Assembly (NCBI GenBank): GCA_019245115.1
Contig: JAFARZ010000005.1
Coordinates: 1 to 64,000, forward strand
Reading direction: 5' to 3'
Length of the DNA: 64,000 nucleotides
DNA from: Streptosporangiaceae bacterium
GTDB lineage: Bacteria; Actinomycetota; Actinomycetes; Streptosporangiales; Streptosporangiaceae
Shown here: in pieces, positions 32,798-41,390 of the stretch
Position numbering within the stretch: position 1 is the first letter of the stretch
Layout of the letters: every line of letters starts with the position of its first letter
The notes under the pieces: generated by a model
What the model saw: only the letters and a program-made list of their open reading frames with translations
Told to the model about the DNA's origin: nothing
Database searches by the model: none
Made by a program: the position numbers and the translations under genes

Positions 32798-34224
32798 CGG
32801 GCAGCGGGCTGGGCGTGGAGGACGTCCCGGTTCAGGTGCTTCTTGATCAGTTGACCGAGTTCGGCACCGTTGATGAGGGTTATCCGGTTGCGTCGCGCGA
32901 ACTGCTCGCCGGCCTCGCTGAACCAGGATGTGGTGACCAGGACGCCGGCGGTGGCGTTGTGGTCGGACATCGCTTCGGTCAGGACGTGAACGGATTCGAG
33001 CCCGACCTGGTCTGCCGAGGACTCGGCTTGCAGGAGGCAGGCACCGTCGGAGAACAAGCTCTTGCTCGTCACGACCGCGCTCATCCGGCTACCTTCGGCT
33101 GGGAGCGCGGTCCAGCCTTCGGCGCCCATCGCCACGAACAACTGCCGGAGCAGGTGCTCGAACTCGGCGGCTGATACCTTCAGCAGGTTGGGGCGGGATT
33201 CCAGGCCGGCGATGACATCGGTGCCTTCGGCCAGACGGAACCGTTGCGGGTCGAAGGCCATGAACGGCTGCACGGCCTCCAGACCGTACGGATTTGGTGA
33301 CAACAGCCCGTTCAGGTGTGTCACGCACGCGATCGGCTCCACGTCGGCCAGGACCAGATCGTCGAACGCGGGCCGGTCCACCGCCAGGCTGAGCAGATGC
33401 GGACGGATGGGTTTCCCGGTCGCCGGATCGACGGTGCTGGCGCGCCCGTTGAAGACAACCGCCGCCACGACATCGGGCTGCGTGGCGCTGAATATCTCGT
33501 GCAGCGTGCGCAAGGCAATAGCGCAGATGAGCCTTTTGTAACGCTGCTTGACCTCGTTCTCCGGACGTGGCACCGGCTCCACCGCGTCGCGCGTCCTGGC
33601 ATACCGGAACGCCCGCATGGTCGGCACTATGCGCCGTGGCGGCAATTCGAATTCCACCACCACGTCGCGGTTCTCCGGACGATAGACGACCCGGTTCTCT
33701 CGTGGGAAGACCTCCGGGTACAGCGAGGCGGCGAGCACGCAGGTGACGAACCACTCGACCGATTCGGCATTTCCGGTGCCGAAGGCGGCCTGCTGGGCGA
33801 CGACATAGGCGTTCCGCCTGGCCGCTTTGGCGCGCTCCTCGGTGATCTCTTTATCGTGGTGCGCTTTAGCGGCGGCGAGGGCGTCGAGCCGCTCGGCTTC
33901 TTGCCTGGTGTGGTCCGAGCGGGCCGCCTCGAAGCGGGCGCGCGCTGCCGCCACCTGCCGCCCATAGCGCGCACCGCGAAACAATCGGCTGAGCAGGCCG
34001 GGGCGGACCGGCGCGAAATCGCCCCACTCCGGCGCGGGTGCTGCGATGCCCAGCGGTCCGGGATCGAATTGCGGCGTCTGCGGCGTGACCATGAGATGTC
34101 CGAAGCTGAATTCCTTGCGTCGCAGCGCACTCACCAGTATCTGGTCGAGCACCTTGATCTGTCGCGCGACCCCGGCCGTCCAGTCCTCCGCCTGCCGCTG
34201 CTGGGGATCCTCTTCCTGCTCCAT
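32794..34224 (-). CDS. Mrr-like restriction-endonuclease-fold protein with degenerate active site
   Basis: Protein of 476 residues. The first 130 residues are charged and contain a coiled coil (ARARFEAARSDHTRQEAERLDALAAAKAHHDKEITEERAKA region, about 90-130). The middle (160-340) is of unknown type. The C-terminus has the Mrr-cat layout: SAAEFEHLLRQLFVAMGAEGW near 350-370, SKSLFSDGACLLQAESSAD near 385-405, and GVLVTTSWFSEAGEQFARRNRITLINGAELGQLI. The catalytic Q-x-K is here Q-A-E-S, so nuclease activity is doubtful. The stop codon TAG is supplied by the CTAG end of the adjacent miniature element, so the original C-terminus may have been a little different. It faces the FtsK-like operon. Confidence 0.75.
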   Translation of the reverse strand: MEQEEDPQQRQAEDWTAGVARQIKVLDQILVSALRRKEFSFGHLMVTPQTPQFDPGPLGIAAPAPEWGDFAPVRPGLLSRLFRGARYGRQVAAARARFEAARSDHTRQEAERLDALAAAKAHHDKEITEERAKAARRNAYVVAQQAAFGTGNAESVEWFVTCVLAASLYPEVFPRENRVVYRPENRDVVVEFELPPRRIVPTMRAFRYARTRDAVEPVPRPENEVKQRYKRLICAIALRTLHEIFSATQPDVVAAVVFNGRASTVDPATGKPIRPHLLSLAVDRPAFDDLVLADVEPIACVTHLNGLLSPNPYGLEAVQPFMAFDPQRFRLAEGTDVIAGLESRPNLLKVSAAEFEHLLRQLFVAMGAEGWTALPAEGSRMSAVVTSKSLFSDGACLLQAESSADQVGLESVHVLTEAMSDHNATAGVLVTTSWFSEAGEQFARRNRITLINGAELGQLIKKHLNRDVLHAQPAAR

Positions 34225-34290
34225 GCCCCTGTCCGGTCCGCGTCAACGACAGATACCTCACGACGATAGCCCCGCGCGTCCACTCTTACG

Positions 34291-34312
34291 ACATCGATGG
34301 CGCCATCGATGT
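34291..34312. promoter_or_regulatory. perfect 22-bp palindrome upstream of the Mrr-like gene
   Basis: ACATCGATGGC and its exact reverse complement are joined without a spacer, giving a 22-bp palindrome 67-88 bp upstream of the start codon at 34224. A partial version (GGCGCCATCG) recurs at 34348-34357, and an imperfect one lies at 609-626. The shape suits an operator for a dimeric regulator. Confidence 0.45.
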
Positions 34313-34408
34313 CACTGGAGCCCGACAAAACCCCCACTCAGCGCGATGAATGGCGCCATCGTCACGCTGCGAGCGGTGATCCTTTTCGGGTGCCGTTACC
34401 CTCAGGCG

Positions 34409-35956
34409 TCAGAATCTGCGTTCGCCGTGCGTTACGCCCTCGTGGGTCTTGGCCGGGTGCGCGTTGGCCACCGGGCTGGCCGTGGGCGACTGGCCGTGGC
34501 CCGATGCCGTGGCCGGGAACCAGCCGGTGAACGCGTCGGTCGGATTGGCCGGCTGTCCCGAGTTCGCCTCGACAAACAACGGCCGGAATCCGCTGCCGTC
34601 GGGGCTCAGTCCCTCGTAGTCGCCGACGAAGAAGCCGCCGGCGTTCGGCGCGGACAGCAGGTCGAATGGCGCCGCGATCTGGCGTTCGGTGAAGTGCTCG
34701 CCCCCGCGCGGCGAGGTGGCCAGCCACGTGGAGGTGGGCAGGGTGGTGGTGTTGCCAGGCTGCAGGGTCCGGATGTCGTAGTAGGTGACCCCGACGACGC
34801 CGTCGCCACTCACCGCGACCGTGGGAGTGAAGGCCAGCGCCTGGGGCGCTCCGTTGACCCGGACCGGCGCGGACCAGGTGCGGCCGCCGTCGGTGGAGTG
34901 GACGAGCTTGATCTGGTCGTAAGCGCCGCCGTTGAAGTCCGTGCCCTCCGCGGCCAGGTAAAGCTCGCCGGTGCGTGGGTCGATGGCGACCGAAGGCAGC
35001 CCGGCACCGGTCCGCAGCGCGTCACCGTTGTTCGGATCGGTGTCGGCCGCGGAGGTGTCTGGTGTGACGGTCACCGGGGAACTCCAGGTCCGGCCTCCGT
35101 CGTCGGAGCGCACCACTGACTCGTTGGCGGACACCAGCGTGGTCGCCGTCGGGTCGGTGAACGTGAGCAGGTCGAAGAAGTCGTAGAGCCGGCCGGTCCG
35201 CGGGTCGCCGACGATGATGTTGCCGAGTGTCTGCTGGTTCAGCGCGGTATTGACCATGACTTGCGGCTGGCTCCAGGTCCGGCCGAAGTCGTGCGTCACG
35301 GACAGCATCCCCGGCCCGGTGAACTTGCTGCCGTCTCCGTTGGGGCCGAAATCGAGCCGGTCCCACACCACATAGGCGGTGCCTATCCGGACCGGGTCCG
35401 CCGTGACCGAGGTCTTGTCGTCACCGAACTCGGCCGACGGGTCGTCGATAATGTCGGTTACGTGCTGCCAGGTCCGCCCCCCGTTGTATGAGGTGGCAGC
35501 GGCGACCCCGGTGGCGTTACGCGCCGGATCGTCGCCCAAGGCGGCGGCGTACGCGGTTCCGTCCGGGCCGAAGCTCACCCACGGATCGGATGCCCGAGCG
35601 TACAACGACAGTCCGCCGGGCGCGCATGCCGAGAAGGGGAGCGGCGTCTCATGGAAATCTCTGCCATTGACCGAGTAAACGGCGGAGATCCCGCGTGCGG
35701 CGCCATCGGACCAGCGGTCCTGCTGGAAGACGCCGATGACCCGGCCCGGGTCGTGCGGGTCCACCGAGACGTCAGGCTCGACCTCGGCGCCCGGATAGTT
35801 GACGCCCGTACCATCTCCGCCCAGCGTACAGCTGGCAAACGGATCACCCTGGGAGACCCGTTGTACGCCGTCGAGGGGAGTGACAGCCGCTGCTGCCGTC
35901 GTCACGAAACCGCTGAGAAGTATTGCGCCCGCCGCTGCGCCGACCCACGCCCGCAT
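34409..35956 (-). CDS. secreted BNR/Asp-box repeat protein (sialidase-like propeller)
   Basis: Exported protein of 515 residues with a Sec signal peptide (VGAAAGAILLSGFVTTAAAA near 5-24). It carries Asp-box motifs S-x-D-x-G-x-T-W in several blades: SYNGGRTWQ, THDFGRTWSQ, RSDDGGRTWSS and STDGGRTWSA. The six-bladed propeller is typical of sialidases and other BNR hydrolases. I cannot find a complete sialidase catalytic set (Arg triad, Tyr-Glu pair), so substrate and activity remain open. The last 40 residues are Pro/Ser/His-rich. No neighbour on the same strand, so it is a single transcription unit. Confidence 0.8.
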   Translation of the reverse strand: MRAWVGAAAGAILLSGFVTTAAAAVTPLDGVQRVSQGDPFASCTLGGDGTGVNYPGAEVEPDVSVDPHDPGRVIGVFQQDRWSDGAARGISAVYSVNGRDFHETPLPFSACAPGGLSLYARASDPWVSFGPDGTAYAAALGDDPARNATGVAAATSYNGGRTWQHVTDIIDDPSAEFGDDKTSVTADPVRIGTAYVVWDRLDFGPNGDGSKFTGPGMLSVTHDFGRTWSQPQVMVNTALNQQTLGNIIVGDPRTGRLYDFFDLLTFTDPTATTLVSANESVVRSDDGGRTWSSPVTVTPDTSAADTDPNNGDALRTGAGLPSVAIDPRTGELYLAAEGTDFNGGAYDQIKLVHSTDGGRTWSAPVRVNGAPQALAFTPTVAVSGDGVVGVTYYDIRTLQPGNTTTLPTSTWLATSPRGGEHFTERQIAAPFDLLSAPNAGGFFVGDYEGLSPDGSGFRPLFVEANSGQPANPTDAFTGWFPATASGHGQSPTASPVANAHPAKTHEGVTHGERRF

Positions 35957-36372
35957 TACTGGGCTCCTTCCGGGAAGCCGGTTTCCCCCGGGATGAGATT
36001 AACGCACAGCCCGACATCACGGGTGCCGGATCGGACTGCCAAAGCAGGAGGTTACTGTCGGCGATCACGATATGGATCCAGCCCACACCCCACAAACGCC
36101 CACCCCCCCACGCTCCATACCGTCCGCACCGCTCACAATGCTCACACGTTGCCGCACCGTGCCCGCCCTCCACACGCCTACGCCATTCACGCTGCTCACG
36201 CTGCCGCACCGCGCCCGCCCTTCGTCGACGTGATGGTCGACATTTCATAATTTGTCCGACTGGCTGTAGCCATTCACCAAGCGTCGTGGGCTCGTACCGG
36301 CCCGGCAGGTCCCGGCGCAGGGAGCCCAGGTACACATCTCGCCACTCTCATCCCGCCTGCATCAGGGCGCGC

Positions 36373-36428
36373 CCGGATGAATGTGGCAGCCACCCGGTTA
36401 TAACCGGGTGGCTGCCACATTCATCCGG
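36373..36428. repeat. perfect 56-bp palindrome without spacer
   Basis: The 28 bases from 36373 to 36400 (CCGGATGAATGTGGCAGCCA... to ...CCCGGTTA) are followed at 36401-36428 by their exact reverse complement. There is no loop and no mismatch. It could be a very strong terminator, a cruciform or protein-binding site, or the residue of a mobile-element junction. Confidence 0.9.
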
Positions 36429-36614
36429 ACAGGGATCCGAATCGAACCGCTGATGCTACCTGAATAGCCACCGGTGCCCTATCGAGACGCTGTGCGGCGT
36501 GTCAATGACGCCACACTTGGCACAGGAGTCTCGCTCCGCACCTATTACGGATTGGCTACGACTGGCTCGGGATCGGCGGGGCAGATTTCGGGCGGCTCGG
36601 GCTGATGCCGAGGA

Positions 36615-36684
36615 GGAAAAGAGCCCCGCGGAAATTTAGGTACCGGAAATCGGCACCTTTTCTTCCGCAGGGCTCTAAATTTCC
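36615..36684. repeat. R2 nested-hairpin repeat, copy 2
   Basis: 70 bp. Stems are AGAGCCC/GGGCTCT, GCGGAA/TTCCGC and AGGTACCG/CGGCACCT. The inner segment AGGTACCGGAAATCGGCACC aligns with the centres of the other copies. The outer arms GGAAA and TTTCC are preserved but differently spaced. Confidence 0.75.
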
Positions 36685-36748
36685 ACGGGGAGGGCTGAGG
36701 GGATCCGACATTTCAGTATTTGTGACTCGAGGATCGCAGCCGCAAGCT

Positions 36749-36798
36749 TATCGCGGACGTTTTATCCTCCGCATTCGGCGAGGTAACCGTCCGCGATA
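36749..36798. repeat. inverted repeat TATCGCGGACG
   Basis: TATCGCGGACG at 36749-36759 and CGTCCGCGATA at 36788-36798 are perfect 11-bp arms with a 28-base loop. It lies about 130 bp beyond the stop codon of the small secreted protein (minus strand) and could be its terminator or an operator. Confidence 0.55.
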
Positions 36799-36929
36799 GT
36801 CCAGTGACCAGTGGGATATCCGCTAAATGGTGATATATCCGGCGCGGGGTCGGGCGTCAGAGACGGGGGGCCGAGGTGGCAGGGACGGGGATTTCGGCGG
36901 GGATCGGGCGTTGGCGGGGCTGGTTCCAG

Positions 36930-37346
36930 TTAACAGAAGAAATCTCCGCATACGGCGGACATGAACGCGGTATCCGAATAGCTGGTCGTCGTGCCACCTA
37001 CATGGACGGCCACGGACACCGTCAACGAGACGTCTTCGGCGTTCGCGGAGACTCCGTCGAATACACAGAGATCACTCGTCGAGGTGCAGCTGCCGGATTC
37101 AACGGTGTATCCCGCGGGGTAGGTCCACGTATAGGTCGCGGAGCCGGACGCTCCCTGGAGCCAGAAAACGACGCCATATGACGATGCGCCCACGTTGGTA
37201 CCGCAGAACCCGGAACTGAATATGTCATCGGAGCTCGGCTGGATGTTGCAGGTCAGCGACGGGGCGCTTGATGCCGAGGAAGCAGGGATGGAGAGGGTGC
37301 CGAAGGCGACTATCAGGGCGGCGAGCATCACAAGCTTTTTGAGCAT
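36930..37346 (-). CDS. small secreted protein with four to five cysteines, unknown function
   Basis: Protein of 138 residues when started at ATG 37346; the upstream extension lacks coding character. Residues 1-25 form a Sec signal peptide (MLKKLVMLAALIVAFGTLSIPASSA). The mature part is Ser/Thr/Gly-rich with Cys in LTCNIQ, GFCGTN, SGSCTSTSDLCVF and VCGDFFC, and ends directly after that last Cys. The disulfide-rich beta-strand character resembles small exported proteins of actinomycetes, but no family is recognisable. It stands alone. Confidence 0.65.
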   Translation of the reverse strand: MLKKLVMLAALIVAFGTLSIPASSASSAPSLTCNIQPSSDDIFSSGFCGTNVGASSYGVVFWLQGASGSATYTWTYPAGYTVESGSCTSTSDLCVFDGVSANAEDVSLTVSVAVHVGGTTTSYSDTAFMSAVCGDFFC

Positions 37347-37421
37347 GCCTATCAGCGTGAATGGGCGGCCATGCCCCGTCAACGTGCCCCAAAGGAGTCC
37401 CAAAGGAGTCTCAAAGGTGCG

Positions 37422-39446
37422 CTAAAGGCCTCGCAGGTGTCCTGTCGCGGTTGTCCGGCCGGTGCGATCGCTCACCTGCGTCACGATCTCGCCGTCGGCG
37501 GACCCGGCTGCCGTGGCGATGAGGCCTTGTCCTTCGAAAAGTGGCGCGGCGAGGCGGTACTCGAACGAGATCGGGCGGTCCAGCGGCGTCCGTCCGCGGG
37601 CCGCTTCCGCCATGGCGATGGCTTGCAGCGGTCCGTGCACGACCAGGCCCGGATACCCCTGCTCGTTCCGGGCGAAGTCGCGGTCGTAGTGGATCCGGTG
37701 GGCGTTGTAGGTCAGGGCGGAGAACCGGAACAGCAGGACCGGGGTCGTCTCGAGTTCGAGCTGGCCCACCTGGCCGGGGATCTCCGCGGCAGGCTCCGCA
37801 AAGCCGGCGTCATCACCAGTACCGGCGCCATTACCAGTACCGGAAAAGCGCGCGGGCTTGCGGTATACGATGTCCCGCTCATCCTCGATGAGCACCCGCC
37901 CGTCCTGGCTGTAGCGATACCGGTGGGTGACGAGCCGCAATGGCCCGCTCCGCCCGGTCTTGATGACATCCGCCACCACCGAGTGGGTCAGGGTCGCGGA
38001 CGAACCGGTGATCAGCGGGCCATGCCAACGCACCCGGCCTCCGGCGAACATGCGCGCCGTCAGCTCATCTCCGTCATCGATCGCGCGCGTGAGGTGCCCA
38101 TCGAACCCCAGTTCCGACTGTGCGGGACGCTCCAGCAGGTACAGCCAGTGCCACAGCAGCGGCAGCGCCAGGCCACCCGAGCGCGGCACGGGAGCGGGTA
38201 CGCCCAGGACACCGGCGAGCGCGAGCGCGGGGACTTCGGAGAGGGCTTCGGTCTGGCGCGATAGCGGATCGGGGTCCGTCGCATCGGCCAGGCCGTTCGG
38301 GAAATTGAGAATTCTGGTCTTGATCTGTTCGGTGTGCTGGCCTACCGCGGGAACCGTTCCGATGATCTCCGGGCCGCCGTCCGGCAGCAACGGCGAGCGA
38401 AGGGCGCGGATCGGGCCGCCGGGTGTGGCCGCGGATGCCCATCGTCGGCGCGCAACGAGTTGCGGGTGGGTTTCGAGGCTGGCCGGGCTGCCCATGGCGG
38501 TGTTGGCGATGCCCGCCCGATCCAGGCTGTCCCGGGCCTGGGCCAACGTCAGGCCGGCCAGGGCCGACTCGATCACGGCCTGAAGCTGGCCCGCATTGGC
38601 CACCCGCGAGGGGTTGTGCGCGAACCGCGGGTCGGTGGCCAGGCCGGGCTGCCGGAGGACCTCGGCGCACAGGCGCACCCACTCGCGGTCGTTCTGCACG
38701 GCCAGGAACACCTCCTCGTCCCCGGCGAGCCGGAACGGCCCGTAGGGGGCGATGGTGGCGTGCCTGCTGCCGGTCCGCTCCGGCGGCCGGCCGCCATAAG
38801 CGCTGTAGTAGTAGGGCTGGCTCATCCATTCGCCGAGCGCGTCGATCATGGCGATGTGCAGGTCGGTGCCGGACCCTGAGGCGCACCGGGCATACAGCGC
38901 GGCGAGCACCGAGCCGAAGGCATAGACGCCGGTGGCGATGTCGGCGACCGAGATCCCGGCCTTGGCGCGTTCCGGCCCGGTGCCGGTCACCTCCAGCAGC
39001 CCGGCGTCGGCCTGGATGAGCAGGTCGTATGCCTTCCTGTCGCGGTATGGTCCATCGGGACCATAGCCGGAGATCGAGCAGACGATCAGGCGCGGATGGG
39101 CCCGGCGCAGCTCGGCCAGGTCCAGCCCGAGGCGGCCCATCGCTCCGGGGACCAGGTTCTGGACCAGGACATCCGCGCCGGCGATGAGCCGCCGCGCGAC
39201 GTCGGCGCCGACGGGATCCTTGAGGTCGAGCGCGATGCTTTCCTTGCCGCGGTTGAGCCAGACGAAGTAGCTGGCCTGGCCGTTCACAGTGCGGTCGTAG
39301 CCGCGGGCGAAGTCCCCCTGTCCCGGCCGCTCCACCTTGATGACCCGCGCCCCGAGGTCGGCCAGGTGGCGAGTGGCCAGCGGCGCGGCCACCGCCTGCT
39401 CGATCGCGACCACCGTCACCCCGGAAAGCGCTCCCGCGAGTGTCAT
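37422..39446 (-). CDS. family III (CaiB/BaiF) CoA-transferase fused to a MaoC/HTD2-like hydratase
   Basis: Protein of 674 residues. Residues 1-380 are a family III CoA-transferase: GVTVVAIEQAVAAPLATRHLADLGARVIKVE near the start and catalytic Asp141 in RKAYDLLIQADAGL, then GVYAFGSVLAALYAR. Residues about 400-674 resemble FAS1-type MaoC/HTD2 hydratases such as mesaconyl-C4-CoA hydratase: ARMFAGGRVRWHGPL, and the hot-dog core TYNAHRIHYDRDFARNEQGYPGLVVHGPL with the Asp/His pair. A transferase and a hydratase in one chain would pass an unsaturated acyl-CoA directly. Stop-start overlap (ATGA) with the dehydrogenase gene marks an operon. Itaconate, mesaconate or methylcitrate derivatives are possible substrates (inference). 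Confidence 0.85.
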   Translation of the reverse strand: MTLAGALSGVTVVAIEQAVAAPLATRHLADLGARVIKVERPGQGDFARGYDRTVNGQASYFVWLNRGKESIALDLKDPVGADVARRLIAGADVLVQNLVPGAMGRLGLDLAELRRAHPRLIVCSISGYGPDGPYRDRKAYDLLIQADAGLLEVTGTGPERAKAGISVADIATGVYAFGSVLAALYARCASGSGTDLHIAMIDALGEWMSQPYYYSAYGGRPPERTGSRHATIAPYGPFRLAGDEEVFLAVQNDREWVRLCAEVLRQPGLATDPRFAHNPSRVANAGQLQAVIESALAGLTLAQARDSLDRAGIANTAMGSPASLETHPQLVARRRWASAATPGGPIRALRSPLLPDGGPEIIGTVPAVGQHTEQIKTRILNFPNGLADATDPDPLSRQTEALSEVPALALAGVLGVPAPVPRSGGLALPLLWHWLYLLERPAQSELGFDGHLTRAIDDGDELTARMFAGGRVRWHGPLITGSSATLTHSVVADVIKTGRSGPLRLVTHRYRYSQDGRVLIEDERDIVYRKPARFSGTGNGAGTGDDAGFAEPAAEIPGQVGQLELETTPVLLFRFSALTYNAHRIHYDRDFARNEQGYPGLVVHGPLQAIAMAEAARGRTPLDRPISFEYRLAAPLFEGQGLIATAAGSADGEIVTQVSDRTGRTTATGHLRGL

Positions 39447-40627
39447 GGGGCGACGTCCCCGCGCTTGATCAGGCCACGGACGATGACGTTCCGCTGGATC
39501 TCGTTGGTGCCTTCACCGACGATCATGAGCGGTGCGTCGCGGAAGTAGCGTTCCACGTCGAACTCGGTCGAGTAGCCGTAGCCGCCGTGAATACGGACCG
39601 CGTTCAGCGCGATCTCCATCGCTGTCTCGGAGGCGAACAGCTTGGCCATGCCGGCCTCGAGGTCGGCGCGGGCGCCGGTGTCATAGACCCGGGCCGCATG
39701 CCAGGTGAGCTGTCGGGCGGCGGCCAGCTTGGTGGCCATGTCAGCCAGGTAGTTGCCGACCGACTGGTGTTGCCAGATAGGTACTCCGAACGCCTCGCGG
39801 TGGCGGGCATAGGCCAGCGAGTCCTCCAGCGCGGCGCGGCCGACGCCGAGGGCGCGGGAGGCGACCTGGATGCGCCCGATCTCCAGCCCGCGCATCATCT
39901 GCGCGAAGCCGTGGTTCTCGCCCGCGGCGCCGCCGAGCAGGCTGGACGACGGGGTGCGGTAGCCGTCGAGGATGATCTCGCAGCTCTCGACGCCCTTGTA
40001 ACCAAGCTTGGGCAGGTCGCGTGACAGGTGCAGGCCTTCGTGCGGCTCGGCCAGGAGGATGCTGATGCCGGCGTGCGGCGGATCGGCGTCCGGGTCGGTC
40101 TTGCACATCAGCGCGATGAGCTGCGACCGGCGTGCGTTGGTGATCCAGGTCTTGCTGCCGGTGACGACCAGTTCGGCTTCGCCCTCGCCCTCGCCCCCGC
40201 GCTGGCGCCGAGCGACCGTCCGCATGGCCGCCAGGTCGGAGCCGCCGCCCGGCTCGGTGAGCGCCATCGCCGCTCTGACCTGGCCCGTTGCCATTCTCGG
40301 CAGGTAGCGGTCTTTCTGCTCGTCGGTGCCGTATTCACGGATGAGCGTCGCGACGACCGTATGGCCGCCCATGGCCCCGGCCAGGCTCATCCAGCCCCGG
40401 GCCAGTTCCTCGGTCACGGCGGCGAAGCACTGGGCCGAGACGCACGCGTCCCCCCACGGCTCCGGGATGGCCAGCCCGTAGATACCCATCCGCTTCATCT
40501 GCTCGATGAGTTTGTCCGGGTAGGTGTTGGCGTGCTCGAGGTCGCGGACCACCGGCTTGACTTCGCGGTCGACGAATTCCCGGACCAGCAGGACGATCGC
40601 GGCCTCTTCGTCAGGTAGTTCGAGCAC
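39443..40627 (-). CDS. acyl-CoA dehydrogenase
   Basis: Protein of 394 residues with the complete acyl-CoA dehydrogenase fold: N-terminal helical domain, AAMALTEPGGGSDLAAMRT near 133-151 and KTWITNARRSQLIALM for flavin binding, and the C-terminal LNAVRIHGGYGYSTEFDVERYFRDAPLMIVGEGTNEIQRNVI. The catalytic base lies in or near the family's usual Glu of YFRDAPLMIVGEGTNE. It forms trans-2-enoyl-CoA for the fused hydratase encoded next. It overlaps the upstream MmgE/PrpD gene by 17 bp and the downstream gene by 4 bp. Confidence 0.92.
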   Translation of the reverse strand: MLELPDEEAAIVLLVREFVDREVKPVVRDLEHANTYPDKLIEQMKRMGIYGLAIPEPWGDACVSAQCFAAVTEELARGWMSLAGAMGGHTVVATLIREYGTDEQKDRYLPRMATGQVRAAMALTEPGGGSDLAAMRTVARRQRGGEGEGEAELVVTGSKTWITNARRSQLIALMCKTDPDADPPHAGISILLAEPHEGLHLSRDLPKLGYKGVESCEIILDGYRTPSSSLLGGAAGENHGFAQMMRGLEIGRIQVASRALGVGRAALEDSLAYARHREAFGVPIWQHQSVGNYLADMATKLAAARQLTWHAARVYDTGARADLEAGMAKLFASETAMEIALNAVRIHGGYGYSTEFDVERYFRDAPLMIVGEGTNEIQRNVIVRGLIKRGDVAP

Positions 40628-41351
40628 GACGGGCCTCCATAGTGGTGCTGAGCTGGGCCCGCACGATATCGGCGGCGTTGTGCCAGGTCAGCGAGCGCCA
40701 GTCGACACCGCTGCCGTGCAGGCAGTCCTCGAGCTTGGCCGCGAACTGCGCCGGCGTGGGCGGGCGTGCCGGTGAGCCTGGCGGATGCTTCAGGGCGGCA
40801 TGGATCTTCTGGCCAGTCTGGGTGATGACCTCGGCCTCGAGTTCGCCGTCGAGCAGCCCGCCACCGTCGAGCAGCTCGCCGCTGCTGGGCTCCCCGGCGC
40901 CGCCGGGCTGCCCGCCACCGCCGGGCGTCAGTTCGGTGTCTACCCGGCGCAGGAGCGACTGGGCTTCGGGGCGGCAGACCGCCTCGTCGGTGAAGCTGGC
41001 GAAACCGGTGTGCTCGTCCAGCAGCGCCAGGTAGGCCCGCTCATCGCCGCCCGCGGCCAGCACGGCCGGCACGCACACCACGCTGACCTGCGTCGTGGAC
41101 CGCATATGCAGATCGTCGAAGTCCAGTACGTGCCCGATGGCTCCCCAGCGCAGCGGCTCAGGCATTCCCTGAGTAAGCCCCGCCACGGGATGATCTCTCG
41201 CCGCGACCGTCACGGCCACCGTGTCGAGCAGCGCCCGGTGAGCAACCTCGAGATCGTCGCCGGTGGGCACGTACGTTTCCGCCCACGCGGCCAAGCTTTC
41301 CGCCGTGTCCCGCGCTGACACCTGCACGCTCCTTACTTTCCCTCCCTTCAA
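40611..41351 (-). pseudogene. MmgE/PrpD family protein with internal deletions
   Basis: An open frame of 246 residues where the family has about 450. The first part shows HRALLDTVAVTVAARDHPVAG and then GHVLDFDDLHMRSTTQVSVV with the conserved D-x-D-D. The next block jumps to the C-terminal part (LLDEHTGFASFTDEAVCRPEAQSLLRRV). About 200 middle residues and a shorter stretch before GHVLDF are missing. A Gly/Pro/Glu-rich insert (GGGGQPGGAGEPSSG) lies between about 145 and 175. The frame is intact, so a truncated protein may be made, but it should lack the active-site half. It is the first gene of an acyl-CoA operon. Confidence 0.65.
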
Positions 41352-41390
41352 CCGTAGTTCTTAAGGCATCGGCGGACGCGCCCGCGGTGG

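Larger units (their letters stand above)
35957..36929. other. 973-bp intergenic region rich in palindromes
   Basis: No gene supported. It contains an imperfect GTCGACATTTC palindrome (36236-36260), a perfect 56-bp palindrome (36373-36428), R2 copy 2 (36615-36684), a CCGACATTTC half-site (36705) and an 11-bp-stem hairpin (36749-36798). The stretch 36085-36200 is C- and CCA-rich and looks non-coding on both strands. At 36432-36450 the reverse strand reads GCGGTTCGATTCGGATCCC, like a tRNA T-arm, but no cloverleaf can be drawn around it. Confidence 0.6.

Noticed and set aside
36430-36460. tRNA-like T-arm (GGTTCGATTC on the minus strand)
   Set aside because: The T-stem does not pair and no acceptor, D or anticodon arms can be drawn; at most a decayed tRNA or attachment-site remnant.
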